DNA of 64,000 bases from Gavia stellata (GCF_030936135.1 NC_082597.1:48491095-48555094); one strand, 5' to 3'; positions 26,269 to 40,437 are shown, counted from the first letter of the stretch. Notes: generated from the letters alone by a model not told the origin. Made by a program: numbers and translations.

Positions 26269-27054
26269 GATATGCAAAGTCGTCTCTAAGTGCTAAGTTC
26301 TTCTAGATTTCACTCTCTAAAATACATGAAGTATGGTTTAAGTGAACATGCCAATCGAGGAACTGTTCCAGTTTTAAAGTTTCCTATCCGTAAAGCTTCC
26401 TTGCACACTAGAACTTGTATAATAAAGGGCGTCTGATTTCCGTGGGGAGGATTAAAAGAAGCATGGAGGTTGGGAGGAAACGAGAAGACTGTGGTTCGTT
26501 GCACCACTGCGGCTCTTGCCTCTACCTGAAATTGTAAGGAAACTTTGTATTAAACTAGGCGAGACTCTACAGCTAGATTTTTACATTCATCCGCAGTAGT
26601 TAATTGAGGACTTTAAATAGTGTCTTTGGATATAAAATTTCCCTGGTGGCAAATGAGAATTCGTACCTTTCCTTTTATGTAGTTGATTCTGCTGGTTTTA
26701 TCCCTCTGGAAACTCCAGGGCCACCCTATCCGTGGGCCAGGCTGGATGGACAACCCAACAAGCAGGCTGCAAAAAGGTTTAAACGATTCTAGTATCTCAG
26801 GACTTATTTTCACGTCGTGTTAGTTTAAAGCAGCGGGGGGGGTCTGTCATGCAGCGAGTGTGTGAAAGCACAGAAATGCAATCTTTAGGGCCTCGCTGCA
26901 TGAAGTGTTGAATATCCTCAGTAGCCTTTGACTCCGCTCTGGGGCCCTAATGACAGAGACAACCAGGCAGAAGGGGATGAAGTAGTCTAACAGGGGATGC
27001 ACCTGTGATCTGGAAAACAGGCATGTATTTTTATTACTTTCGTGGACCTTGGTG

Positions 27055-27150
27055 CCTTTGAAGCTGTGGAAGGGAGCGGTAAGGTCTCCCCTCAGCCTCC
27101 TTTTCTCCAGGCTAAAGAACCCCCGTTCCCTGAGCCCCAGCACGGCACAG
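27055..27150 (-). mobile_element. CR1 LINE scrap (unit 3)
   Basis: Same fragment as at 285-380, carried by the unit duplication. Confidence 0.75.
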
Positions 27151-27363
27151 CACAGCCTGCGCCTGCACAGGCTCGCTGTGTTGTGGATCGGTCACTCCTC
27201 CATGCACAGGGCGCTGCCGGTTATGGGGTCGGGGGTGGGAATGGGAGAGAGGAAGATGCTTTGTTGATCTGAGGTGCAGAGGTTTCTGCAAATAACTTCA
27301 AAGTTGAACGATGAGTTCAAAAAAGGCATACTTCATGCTTGTCAAGCCAACGTAGTCAAAGCT

Positions 27364-28770
27364 CACAGAATCACAGAATGATAGGGGTTGGGAGGGACCT
27401 CTGGAGATCATCTAGTCCAACCCCCCCGCCAGGGCAGGTTCACAGGTTCATTCCAGATTGCACAGGAATGCGTCCAGGCGAGTTCTGAATATCTCCAGAG
27501 AAGGAGACTCCACAACCTCTCTGGGCAGCTTGTGCCAGTGCTCTGCCACCCTCAAAGTAAAGAAGTTCCTCCTCATGTTTAGATGGAACTTCCTGTGATG
27601 AAGTTTGTGCCCGTTACCTCTCGTCCTGTCGCTGGGCACCACGGAAAAAAGACTGGCCCCATCCTCCTGGCACCCACCCCTTAAGTATTTATCAGCATTA
27701 ATAAGATCCCCCCTCAGTCTTCTCTTCTCCAGACTAAAAAGACCCAAGTCCCTCAGCCTTTCCTCATAAGAAAGATGTTCCAGTCCCCTAATCATCTTCG
27801 CAGCCCTTTGCTGTACCCTCCCCAGCAGTTCCCTGTCCTTCTTGAACTGGGGAGCCCAGAACTGGACACAGTACTCCAGGTGCGGCCTCACCAGGGCAGG
27901 GCAGAGCAGAGTGGGAGGATAACCTCCTTCGGCCTGCTAGCTACACTCTTCTTGATGCACCCCAGGATGCCGTTGGCCTTCTTGGCCACAAGGGCACATT
28001 GCTGGCTCATGGTCATCCCGTTGTCCCCCAGGACTCCCAGGTCCCTTTCCACAGAGCTGCTCTCCAGCAGGTCAGCCCCTGACCTGTACTGATGCATGGG
28101 GTTATTCCGCCCCAGGTGCAGTACCCTACGCTTGCCTTTGTTGAATTTCATGAGGTTCCTCTCTGCCCAACTCTCCAGCCCGTCCAGGTCACGCTGAATG
28201 GCAGCGCAGCCTTCCGGTGTGTCAGCCACTCCTCCCAGTTTCCTGGCTCTTCCTTCTTGCCCTTTTTGAAGACTGGAGTGACATGGGCTTTCCTCCAGTC
28301 CTCAGGCACCTCACCTCACCTGTTCTCCAGGACCTTTCAGAGATGATGGAGAGTGGCCCAGCAATGACTTCTGCCAGCTCCCTCAGCGCTCGCGGGTGCA
28401 TCCCATCAGGACCCATGGACTTGTGGGTGTCCAGTTTACTTAACTGGTCTCTAACTTGATCCTCCTCAACCAAGGGGAAGTCTTCCTTCTTCCAGACTTT
28501 CTCTGTTACCTGCAAAGTCTGGGACTCCTGAGGGCTGGCCGGAGCAGTGAAGACTGAAGCCAAGAAGGCATTCAGTAACTCCGCCTTCTCTGCATCGTCT
28601 GTCACCACGGCACCTGTCTCATTCAACAGCGGGCCCACATTTTCTCTAGTTTTCCTTTTGCCTCCAATGCACTTGAAGTAACCCTTCCTGTTGACCTTGA
28701 CATCCCTTGCCAGGTTTAATTCACAGGAGGCCTTGGCCTTCCTCGTTTCATCAGCTCAGCGGAATTTATT
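27364..28770 (-). mobile_element. CR1-A LINE, antisense, long form (unit 3)
   Basis: About 1.4 kb, 5'-truncated and internally deleted. Minus-strand frames give first the region before the palm (KSMGPDGMHPRALRELAEV and flanks, 28222-28638), then jump straight to post-catalytic sequence (27888-28229: [20 protein letters not shown]) and the C-terminus (27448-27891). The catalytic core with the YADD-type motif is missing, so the element cannot code for active RT. It ends at the doubled octamer at 27364. Confidence 0.93.
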
Positions 28771-28839
28771 TGAACTGATGACAGTCCTCTTACAAGCAAG
28801 GGAAATAATGTCTCTAAAATATAATAATACATCTTTGTT

Positions 28840-28858
28840 TTTATTAGCTACGTTTATT
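28840..28858 (-). terminator. Tandem polyA signals, gene copy 3
   Basis: AATAAA on the minus strand at 28853-28858 and 28840-28845, just outside the 5' end of the longer CR1-A copy. Confidence 0.55.
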
Positions 28859-28872
28859 GTACCTTTATAATA

Positions 28873-28968
28873 TACAAACAACTATTTTTAAACACAAATT
28901 TCCATACAAACAACTACTTTTAAACACAAATTTCCATACAAACAACTACTTTTAAACACAAATTTACA
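28873..28968. repeat. 32-bp repeat x3 (unit 3)
   Basis: Three copies, in the same place relative to the polyA signals. Confidence 0.85.
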
Positions 28969-29019
28969 TTTTGGTCAGTTTCTAAACGTTAACAGTGTTC
29001 TTCCTCCCTCTTACTCGCT

Positions 29020-32000
29020 TCATCTCTTTCTCCTCTCTACGTAACCTTCTCCTTTTCTCCTCACTTCCATGTCTTCTCGGCTCTGTTGTCAAAATAGATG
29101 TACAGAACATTTTGTGCATAATTTATCAGAGTAAAACTCTGTGCTCTTTCAGAAACATTTTAAGAGACACAAGATGGAGGTTCTAATCTCTGCTTTCAAG
29201 TCAGCTGTAAAACGTATTAATGGTCCTAAGGGCATCGTGTGCATGTTTCGTAGCCTGAGTCCCCTTACGAATTTGGACCTCGGCTGATCATCGTTCAGCT
29301 GTTGCAGATGCTTCCCGAGCAAGCAAGCAGAGAGAGAAATAGATCACACTCCTGTAGTCTCTACTGTGCTTTGTCCAGTGCCACAAGCCAAAACACGCTT
29401 CTTGTAGCTCCTCACTTTAAAGGCAGGTACAGAGTTTGCTTTCATAGCGGTAATACTGTGACAAATTAGATAGTCAGACAGGCAAAATTACATGTCCGCA
29501 AACAAACGAAACCATTAACTGCTCTTTCAGACTACTCGGCGTTGCTTAGAATCTTGCGGGTTTTGGTTGGGCAAGTTTTCAGAGCCATTTCACGTTTTCT
29601 AGGTGGGGAGAGACATGTCACTTTTACTGACAAGACGGAATCGTAAAAATTTCTATCAAACAGTTACCTGAATGGTTGTTTGAAACTTAGAGAACGTTTT
29701 TGCTCGTGGATTTCTTTTCCTCCAAGTTGGTGCATTGTAAGATCCTGAAGTATATTTGTCTATAGAAAAAACATATACATTGTTTCTTAATATCAGGGGC
29801 AGTTTGAGGGAAGACTCCCTTAGCCTGATAATGTGAATTAAGTATTGCGTTAGCTGAAGTATCAATGAATGGACCAGGTGACTCACGCATCACCTCGGAA
29901 ATACAAGTTAGGGTTAAATACAGACTCCCTCTCTGGCACTTTAAACATCATTTGTAACCTTGCAGCGTTTCCGTCAGGCTCGCAGGATCTTCCAATGAGG
30001 CGATTCTGCCACGGACATCCTTGCCTTGAACAAAGTGAATGTTCCTGTGTTGAAAATCTTCCCAAAGGCATCAATTGCTTTTAGATTAAACAAACCCATA
30101 GTCCAATCTCCTGTTCTATCTCTGCTTGTGAAAGCACTAGATGCAAGGCAGTATGGTGTTTTTGTGCTAGGCAGTTGATTTTGCATTAGAGTATGCTGCC
30201 TAATGACTAACCATTTTCTGTAAAATCTGGTTCAACGTCATTGTTATTAACACTCTGGCTTTCTGTTAATTCCAGCTTAATTCCATTAATTCACATTCTT
30301 AATTCCACAAGAAGCCTAAAATCTTCAGTTTATACACAAGATGTAAGAATTACCGTAGTTTTCCCTTTGGGTCCAAACTCTTCTGTTTGTGTCAAGCTGA
30401 TTCTTTTGTTTGGAGCATTTCCCACCATATGGCTCAGGTTCTGCTGAAAAGAAAGGTAGCAAAAATGGTAAAGGTCGTTCTTCTGAAAATTAGGAAATAT
30501 GTAATAATTAAGTCCCTTTCACATTGGAATACTTGGATGCAATTGGTCCTTTTTCCCAAGGTAGTGCCTCGTGTCTTTTCCCTTCAACAAATGTGTTCCT
30601 CTGCGCCACAGAGCAGTCACCTCCTACAGGAAAGGAGTCTCACAAAGTTACCTGTACTCAAGAGCACCCTGAGAAATGTGAACAGTGCACAGAGCCTGCT
30701 CTTCTTATAATTACATTAAGTTTTTAACTGAAATGAATACAAAAATGCAAAGAATACAGTGAAACCAAACAGCTGATTCATTAAGGCTCACAAAAAATTA
30801 GAGACACAGTCCATTTAAAAAGCTTTAAATACAGAGGGGTATGAACGGAGGTTCAATTATGGAATTGTTTCTCAGTGGTAACTGTTTCTTACTGAGAGTA
30901 AAGAACATCTACAAGAAAGATACATTTTGTGCATAAAGGTGGGAGGAAAAGAAGTAGCATGTGAGATACATTTGTACTGTGCAATGCAGTTCTGGAGCTA
31001 GAAGATGCGTGCCGGTTTGCTCAAAGCTAGAGCAAGCATCCCTAACGTGGTACTGCATTATTTTGCATTGACAAACCAAGGGGAAAAAAGACGACTACAA
31101 CAATTACGGCTGTTTTTACCACTAATAAATGTTTATGAAGAAAAAGGATTAAATACCACTAAGTATTAAGTACATGCAAGGAGAACGGGGCATTCTTCCA
31201 CCTTGATGACATGATTCTATACTGAACTCAATGGGGCAAAACACTGTGTCTTCTTTAAGATCAAGCGAGTGTGTGCAGAGGGGTCAGCTCCCTTACACAA
31301 GATGCAGGACTGCAGCTTTAATATTTCTCTGTATGATAACTGAAAAATACAAAGCCTTTTCATCTGAACTAGGGATAGTCTCACAAACATAACGGTTCTG
31401 AAAGCATTTTAACTTGTACGCATTTCTACGCTTGCGTTTTTGCATCATCCTACTCAAATCTGTTTTACATAATTATCAAGATTTTATCCCTAAGATTTAC
31501 ACAAAATAAGCAACAGTATTGTTTTTTTAGTAAAAGTAGCAGGTCATATTTCTGCTTGGCAGTTTTTGATGACTGATCTACTGACTACTCTGGTGTCTTG
31601 TTATAGTAAGAACCTAACTCTCTGCTAAAATGGAATTACGTTATTACTTATTCACTAAAAAAACTACTACAGATTTTTTTCAGTCATGCCACTTGGCCAG
31701 GAATGAAGGAGAAGCATAATAAGGGAGGTAAATATTTATTAATTTGTATTTCTTTCACCTTAATTATGTTGGATAAAGCCCAACATTCGAAACAAAATGG
31801 AACTCTCTCGTTCTTACCTTTCAGAAGACACTTAAAGGGGGTATTTATTTACTCTAAATTTAGTTCTAGAAAAGTTTGATGTGTCGCTACATTTCGTCAT
31901 CTGGACACCCAAGAGAGCCAGCAGAGAGCGTGGAGCACCTCTGGGGAAGTGACTCATCTCGCCTTTCGCTGGCGCTATCTTATGATGCAGTAAACAGCCC

Positions 32001-35000
32001 CATAGGAGTGCCTGTCTCAGTAAACAGCCCCATAAGAGTGCCTGTCTTTCTCCATTGACAACAGAGAGCCCAGATGAGAGACTTAAACTACATTCCTGAC
32101 CTTAGGATGGTTAAAATTAGACTACATAAATCTGGACCGTGAAGTAAAATTATATGAAAGACCTATGTTGTGTATCTCGGGCAAGTACACATAGGGTTAA
32201 TAGCCCATTTCTACCTTTTCCATCTACAATCGATGCAGGTAGTCACCACGTGTGTGACACTACGTGTATCTATATCTATATATAGATGGGGAAAAATTAA
32301 TGAAGTATTTTTACGCTCTTTGTAACATGCTCTCTTCTGTTGTCACTAAATTAAGAAAGGGGGGAGGAGGGGCAAACTGTGTAATAGTTTCTCCCTGTAA
32401 CAGTAAGTTTAAAAGCGGTAAACGTTGTCCAAGAAGATGAAAAGTACTTGCCTTTCTGCAAGTCTCGCTCGGTAGCTTCCAAGGGTGATAGCTCATTTTC
32501 CCGAGGTGAAGACACAGTTCTTCTTGATTGGTGTTTGTGAGGGTACCGAATCCTGTAATACTCTCCTAAACATTCACGACGAGGGAAAAAAAAAACCAAC
32601 CAACATTTACTATAGTGGCATCATTGCTGTTGAGGGAGGAGTGACTAATTTCATATTTACCAGATGTATAGCATATTTCCTTTATTGCTCTTTCCTCTTG
32701 AATGTCTTCAGCAGTCTTAGGCACCCGATTAGAAACATCTGTAGGAAATATTTTTAAAAGATTTTACTAGATAGCTATACAAAGACCTGCAACAATTCTT
32801 AATAATCAAAGACCATAGTGAATTTCATTTCGGTCACGATTTGGCTTTTTCTGACTGCAACCTCTGCTTCTGGACAGAAAAGTGATTCCTTAACAGTAGG
32901 TGTTTCCAAGTGCAATAAGAATTGCAGTTACAAGACATATTAAGAAGCAAATGCTTGTGGAATTAACATGATTCAGAAACATCTTCAGGACTCATTGTCA
33001 AAATAAGCCATCATTTACACCCAAAAGGAAATCTTCTGATTAAACCTGTCATCAGGGAGTGCTTGTGACGAAACCTCTGCCCAACGTTACTATCCTGTAA
33101 TGTCTGCCGGCAGAGCTGGCATTACATCACTTTTTATATTGTTTAAATTAATGTGGCTTACTCAGCCTAAAACCGAGTTAGAAGCCACGAACAGGCAGCC
33201 CTGCCCGCCAACCTGGAGGGCAGGGGGATGGTGCAAAGCAACTTGGGGCTGCCTGAGAACTAGCGCGGTAATTTGCGGAGTGAACGCGTGAGAGTAGGCC
33301 GTTCTCTCACTTTCCCTCGCTGGGAACGGGCAATTGGTTCCTTCCCTAGGAATCTCTCATCTCAAGGGAGATACAGTCACAGCTTAGAAGTACCTCCTAA
33401 GCTTGTAAACTTGTAGTTTTGTCCCCAAATTTTGAGAAATTTTGAAGGGTCTTTGGTGTCCATCTGAATTGTGGATCACATTTTAAACTCTATTAAATGA
33501 AAAAGAGCTATGTGAATTAGCTGGAAACTATTTCAAAAACTTGTCAACAACTCGCTTCTAAAAATGTAATGGTTATTATAATAAATCGGTTGCGAAGTAC
33601 ATTGCAAGAGTCGAAAAAACCCATTCTAGTTCCTTGTAAAAGGAAGAAAAAAACTGTTTACAGTTCTCTTCCTCTTCATCGTCCTCTTCATCCTCTTCGC
33701 TGTTGACATTTATAATCAGTGGAGGGTGAATTGGTGGTAAAATATTCTGTCGCTTTCTGAATGATGCTTGACGAAGGGTTGGATGTAGAATCCCTTCTTG
33801 GACACCCTCTTGCAATGGGACATCTGCAGAAAAGAACATCAAATTTATTTTTTTTAAGGAGGGAACTAGAACATGAAATCCAGGTTCAGACCAGCAGGTA
33901 TGGGTTTGAAATCATTATGGCGTTGAAGGAATCATTAAATAGACTGATTGTGCCTTTTAGGCAACACCTTCTGCGGAGGTTGGCAAACGAGCATCTTCCA
34001 ACTACAGAAAGTATGAGAAAACAGAGAGATACTTACAACATAGGGAAACGTGTGATTAGTAATACCTGGGCTGAAGTGAGTAAATGAGTTTAGGACCCCA
34101 CCTGTGAAAATATTTTAAACATGCTGAATAATAGGCAGGCCTGTATCACTCCCCATGGCATCGATTTTGAAGAATTTAGCAGTGCTAAGCAGAGGATTAC
34201 CCATTTTTAGCTTGTAGACATTTTTCTCTATCAACATTTTCTGAATCACAACTCTCTTTACTGAGTACAAACTGTAGATTTTGAGAAAGAAGATGAAGTT
34301 CCTGGACAGGCTGGATCGATGGGCTGAGGCCAACCGGATGAAGTTCAATAAGGCCAAGTGCCGGGTTCTACACTTTGGCCACAACAACCCCAGGCAACGC
34401 TACAGGCTTGGGGAGGAGTGGCTGGAAAGCTCCCCCGCAGAAAAGGACCTGGGGGTGTTGATCGACACCCGGCTGAATATGAGCCAGCAGTGTGCCCAGG
34501 TGGCCAAGAAGGCCAATGGCATCCTGGCTTGTATCAGAAATGGTGTGGCCAGCAGGAGCAGGGAGGTGATCATGCCTCTGTACTCGGTGCTGGTGAGGCC
34601 GCACCTCGAATACTGTGTTCAGTTTTGGGCCCCTCACTACAAGAAAGACATTGAGGTGCTGGAGCGTGTCCAGAGAAGGGCGACGAAGCTGGTGAGGGGT
34701 CTGGAACACAAGTCTTATGAGGAGCGGCTGAGGGAGCTGGGGTTGTTCAGTCTGGAGAAGAGGAGGCTGAGGGGAGACCTTATCGCTCTCTACAACTACC
34801 TGAAAGGGGGTTGCAGAGAGGTGGCTGTTGGTCTCTTCTCCCAAGTGACTAGTGACAGGACTAGAGGAAATGGCCTCAAGTTGCGCCAGGGGAGGTTCAG
34901 GCTGGATATTAGGAAAAAGTTCTTTACTGAGAGAGTAGTGAAACATTGGAATAGGCTGCCCAGGGAGGTGGTAGAGTCACCCTCCCTGGAGGTATTCAAG

Positions 35001-37238
35001 GAGCGTGTGGATGTGGCATTGTGGGATGTAGCTTGATGGACATGGTGCTGTGTGGTGTTGGGTGGGTTGTGGCTTGTTGTTGTTGTGTGGCGTGGTTTTG
35101 TTTTTTTTTTTTTTTTTTCTCGAGGTTGGACTCGATGATCTTACAGGTCTTTTCCAACCGTAGTGATTCTGTGATTCTGTGAAAATCATTTACGCTTAAT
35201 TAGAAGGAAATCAGCAAAGATATTCTTTTCCTTAGGAATTTATATCTACCCACGACGTTTGCAGCAAAACTATTTCAGTACGGGGGTAGCATTTTCTGAG
35301 AGCCGGGAAATGCAACGGACTGAAAATTAAAATGATGAAAAATGGTGAGTCTATCTGTATTGTTCAAGCTGACCAATTTGCAACTCTAGGTACAATCAGG
35401 ATTCTGTGCATTATATTGAAAATACTGAGGTTGGATATGTTTCCCAGCTTTAAAGAAAGAAGATGAAGCATGGGCATTTTCTCTTATTCCGGTTGTTGTT
35501 ATGCTTGTGAATTTGTACATATTGCAGTAACAAGGAAGAGGGTTGGGTCCATTTTCTCGTTCTGATTGTTGGACGCTGCTCTTTCTTACACAGGATGCCC
35601 TTGTCCATAGTGCCTCTTGGGCAGTGTCTCTGACTCACACCACACCCAAAAGCGTGCCTACGTGGTGTGTACGACAGCACTAGCTGCCAGGGGCCGGTGC
35701 TGTGGATGTGGGAACTGTACTAAAAGCGGTATGGGCACTCATAGAAACAGCACTCAAGTTCTTGCCTTGGTCCTGGGTGGCTAGTTAGGCTCAACATGCC
35801 CAGATATGAGAGGCTGCCTTTTCCGGGGGGAATTTCCGGAACACGAGGTGTTTGCTTCTGACTCGAGGGCTTGCTGGACTTCTCTTACGACACCTGTCCA
35901 CAGCTCTGGAGATAAGGCCCGTGAATCGGATGATATCTAGACAAGGGGTGTCTCACCCATGTAACATGTTGTGCTCTATCAACAGATACGGCTACTAGGG
36001 GCCCTACCAACCTCCTCCCCCCACCGCACACACTACTTTTCCTTTCTCTTAAATGATTTCCTGCCTACTAACCATTTTCACTACTAGAGAGATTTACTCT
36101 AGCAAATCCCCAAGTAAAGCAACGTTTTCACTCCATGGATCTTAGCAACCTAAACTGCCGTTTGTGACTTCATCTCTCATGTCACTCATAGGTAGGGAGA
36201 TCCGTAACGTGACAGCTAAGCAAATCCATACGGCGACCCTAGACAATTGCCAATGCAATTCCTTTCTTGGCCTCAAACTTGCTGGGATAGCAAATCAGAC
36301 CTGATGATTGATTTGCCGTGGTACATTTCTTGACCTTAATATATATTACGTCAGCACTGGAAGTAAGCCCTGGAGGGGCATTTTCGTGTATTTACTCACT
36401 CTAACGAACAAATTGTTGAGAAAATACTTTTACTCACTGTTACTAGGTGGCAAAAAAAGTCCATTTATATTACGAGGCTTGCTATGATGGAAGGCGCAAT
36501 TGATCCTCGCACAGCCTGAGGGTTGTGTTTCCCAGAAGCAGGAGATGTTGCAGTACTTTTGCTGCAGGAGAAGACAGTTCTCAGACAGTGTAAATATCAC
36601 CATGAAAATGGACTAAATGGATTAATACACGGTGCACTGCAGTGAGCAGAGGACTAAGATTTTGTGGGACCACGCTCTGATATTTTAGAACGTTTGAGGT
36701 TATCTTTACCCTGAACAGATACACTCAGGTTTATATCCTGGATGTGAACGACATCCCAGCTGAGAGCTGTAAATGCCAGGTTGCCGGTTATTTCTCAGTG
36801 AGTTTCCCCCAATGCTGGAACGGATGCAATAACGAAGAGCCCTACAGCCAGCCCTGGATTTTCACCAGGTGGAATATAATTACTTCTTTGAAGAACAAAC
36901 CCATTTTGGAGGACGTTGTTTTAAATAACTGATTTTGCGCCATCTTTAACGTATGTGTTCCCTGAGTGCCTGAGCCTGAGTTCACCGGAGAAATTGTCTA
37001 TAGTTTAGATGATCATTAGCTCTTCACACGACTTCCGACCACCAGAGCCTTGATCTACAGATGCTGCCATGACCCAGGCAGAGTGGCATATCAGCTTCTA
37101 AGTTTACATAACAAGCCTCCCTTTCAACACGGATATATCAAGAAAATCAAGGATACAAACCACTCTAAAATCTACAGCAGTTACCTGTGCGTAGGGGGCA
37201 TGGAAATGGAAATAGCGGTCGTTCCCAACTGCGGCCAT
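29020..37238 (-). CDS. Candidate five-exon gene, copy 3
   Basis: Exons are 37185-37274 (ATG at 37238), 33968-34001, 33662-33823, 29668-29759, and a terminal exon starting at 29082 with a stop at 29020. Splice sites and frame are kept. Exon 3 differs from copies 1 and 2 at four bases within about 21 bp, and all four change the amino acid: the stretch RRESLRKRE reads RQASFRKRQ. Confidence 0.5.
34290..35181 (+). mobile_element. CR1-B LINE, sense (unit 3)
   Basis: Same insertion, open frame 34281-35036. It differs from units 1 and 2 at MPLYSVLVR (versus MPPYSALVR) and RRLRGDL (versus RRLRGGL). The unit 3 states look closer to ordinary CR1. Confidence 0.95.
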
Positions 37239-37446
37239 TTTCACCTCTCGTGCTTCTCCTCCACTCTCCTAATACTGGCAGAACATACACATGAAAACGT
37301 TAGAGCTGTCAACACTGAGGCAAATCGTAATCTTATCCTGAAAGCAGTAGCTTTCTTTCAAAAACTGGACTTTCAGAACCTTAGCTCTGGTGCTTTTTTC
37401 AAACAAAACCCCAACGGGCAGCGAAATATGCTTGGACGAAGGAGGC

Positions 37447-37590
37447 GGTACCTTCTCCAGGCTTGCTGAACCGACGAAGGCAGTTGCTAGCCGGTATAGA
37501 ATGTTACAGTTCCACGGTGGTACCTTCTCCAGGCTTGCTGAACCGACAAAGGCAGTTGCTAGCCGGTATAGAATGTTACAGTTCCACGGT
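37447..37590. repeat. 72-bp tandem repeat x2 (unit 3)
   Basis: Two copies with the same diagnostic difference as in unit 1. Confidence 0.92.
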
Positions 37591-38781
37591 TGCCAACCGC
37601 TCCTCCAGCTCGTGACATCAGCATGATGGCGCTCTGTGGCCTGTCCAGCTTGAACATCTTCCTTTACCTCCATTGCTTCAGCGTAAAGTAGGGGAAATCG
37701 GACCGTTGCAAAGAGTCTCCCATTCCGGTGTTTCCTTAACGTAAAACGGAACAAACCCGTTTGGCGGGGCTTAAATAATACCCAACTTCTTGCCGTAGGA
37801 ACTGCGGTCTTAGAAACAGATCTTTGACACCACAAAGACAAACCTTATTCTCTGACTATTTTTTAACCACCATCCCTGTGCCCAGTGTTTTTCTGACTCT
37901 ACCTCTTTCTTTGGATGGAGAAACTTGCTGCTTCCTGTTAGTACACTGTTAGCTGTTAACTGCTTACAGTGTTGGGGTTCATTGCTTTTTCTGGCTTCCA
38001 TGACGTCCACGGCCACAGCTCAAGCAGAAAGAACAGCGTACGCTTGTGTCCCTAATTAACGCCTCTGTTCTCATTCAGGTCCTAGGCTGCCTCGGAACAC
38101 AAAGTATCGAGGGGGGGGAAATGAAGTTTCAGTCCTGGAAAATGGTGAGGCATACTGGTATCGCCAGGACATGGGGTCAGATTTACAACACTGAGTGACA
38201 TCAGTGACTTGGAGACGAACACTTCAGGTGCCAGTGACTCCGTGGGCACAAATGGTAGAAGGCTGGCTCAGCGGTGGTTACACCCAAGCCGGGGGAGAAG
38301 TACGAAGACACTGAAACGACTGGAAGTCGTCTGGTCTCTCTAGGAGCCTACCAATTTGCTTGTAACTCGGGTATCAGCGGATGGCCCGAAGACTAACCGG
38401 AAAGGAAAATACCGCATGCCTGACCACTGGGACTTTGCCACTGGAATAAAGTGATTTCTACAGGAATGACCTCACCTAAGTACAGAAGGAAACTGCTCAC
38501 TGGCAGCAAGGTGGGCAGTACTGGCGAGAGCTGTGAACAGAGAAGCGATGGGAAAAGGCTCCCACAGTTCTGCAAGCCCTACAACTGACTGGGGCACACA
38601 GGGGAAGGGAAGTTCAGAGAAGCAGACGAGGGCCGTGAGTAATGAACTCTCAGTGGGCAGGAGCCGCCTTTGGAAGAAAGTGTTGCCACTGCCAAGAGCT
38701 ACCCAAACAGGGGCGCTCTGCAGCTGTATAGCTGTGCCTAAATGAGGCACAGAAGCAGCTACGGCCAGGAGGAATTAATTC

Positions 38782-39859
38782 TGTACTGGGTTTGCGTGGC
38801 CGGGTTTTGGTAGCGGGGGGGGGGGCTGGAGGGGCGGCCTCTGTGAGAAGCTGCTGGAGAGCTTCTATCCCATGTCCGATAGAGCCAATGCCAGCCGGCT
38901 CCAAGGCGGACCCGCCGCCGGCCAAGGCTGAGCCCCTCAGCGACGGTGGTAGTGCCTCTGCGATAACATGTTTAAGAAGGGGGAGAAACTGCTGGGCAAC
39001 AGCAGCCGGAGAGGGGAGCGAGAATATGTGAGAGGAACAGCTCTGCAGACGCCAAGCTCAGTGAAGGAGGAGGGGGAGGAGGTGCTCCAGCGCCGCAGCA
39101 GAGATTCCCCTGCAGCCCGTGATGAAGACCATGGTGAGGCAGGCTGTCCCCCCGCAGCCCATGGAGGTCCACGGTGGAGCAGGTATCCACCTGCAGCCCG
39201 TGGAGGACCCCACGCCAGAGCAGGTGGATGCCCGAAGGAGGCTGCGACCCCGTGGGAAGCCCGTGCTGGAGCAGGCTCCCGGCAGGACCTGCGGCCCCGT
39301 GGAGAGAGGAGCCCACGCTGGAGCAGGTTTGCTGGCAGGACTTGTGACCCCACGGGGGACTCATGCTGGAGCAGTTCGTGAAGAACTGCAGCCCGTGGGA
39401 AGGACCCACGCTGGAGAAGTTCGTGGAGCACTGTCTCCCGTGGGAGGGACCCCAGGCCGGAGCCGGGGAAGAGTGTGAGGAGGAAGGAGCGGCAGAGACA
39501 AGGTGTGATGAACTGAGCGCAACCCCCATTCCCCGTCCCCCTGCGCCGCTCGGCGGGGGGGAGGCAGAGGAAAATCAGGAGTGAAGCTGAGCCCGGGAAG
39601 AAGAGAGGGGTGGGGGGAAGGTGTTCCGAGATTTCGTTTTTCTCGCTCATAACCCTACTCGGATGTGCTTGGTAACAGATTCATTTCCCCGAGCCGAGTG
39701 TGTTTTGCCGGTGACGGTAACGGGTGCGTGATCTCTCCCTGTCCTTATCTCGACCCAGGAGCCTTTCGTTGTGTTTTCCCGCCCCTGCCCGGCTGAGGAG
39801 GGGAGCGATAGAGCGGCCTCGGTGGGCACCTGGCGTCCAGCCAGGGTCAAGGCAGCACA
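38782..39859 (+). mobile_element. Solo LTR-like element (unit 3)
   Basis: Same element carried by the unit duplication. Confidence 0.55.
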
Positions 39860-40050
39860 CGTTCAAAGGCTGTACAGCGAGGCAGAGAGCCTGGGTAACG
39901 GCAGGAGGCAGCTGTCCCGGCGGAGGCAGAATGAGACCCAGCGAGGTCCCCACAGCCTGGGGCCAGGGCATCCATGACCCAGGCCCGGGCGTGCGGCACC
40001 CCGGGAAGCAGAAAAGGCAGCCTGAGGAAAGGCTGCCAGGCCAGGGGAAC

Positions 40051-40437
40051 GGCACCGCCAACGGCGAAGGGCCGCGGCCACCTCAGCCCGGCGCCGAGCA
40101 CAGCCGGGGCGGGGCGGGGCGGGGCGGGGCGGCCCTGCCAGGGCGGGGGCCGCCGCTGTGGGAAGCGGAGGTGCCCCAGGCCCGCGGCCGGGCTGGGCGG
40201 CGGAGCGCGGCGGAGCCACCGCCCCGCTGAGGGCTGCTGGAGAGAGGCGCCCGCGCCCCGCCCCGCCCCGCCCCGCCCCGCCGTCCCCGCCGCCCAGGTG
40301 CGTCGCGGCGCTCCTGGCGGGCGGGAGGCGACGGACTCCATTTCCCGACGCGCCCCGCGGCCGCGGGGCGGCGCAGGCGCAGTTCCGGCTCGGCGCTGGG
40401 CCGGCGGCGGGAGCCTTGGGCTGGAAGCCGTGTAGTT
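40051..40437 (-). promoter_or_regulatory. CpG-island promoter (unit 3)
   Basis: Same island as unit 2. Upstream of gene copy 3. Confidence 0.6.
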
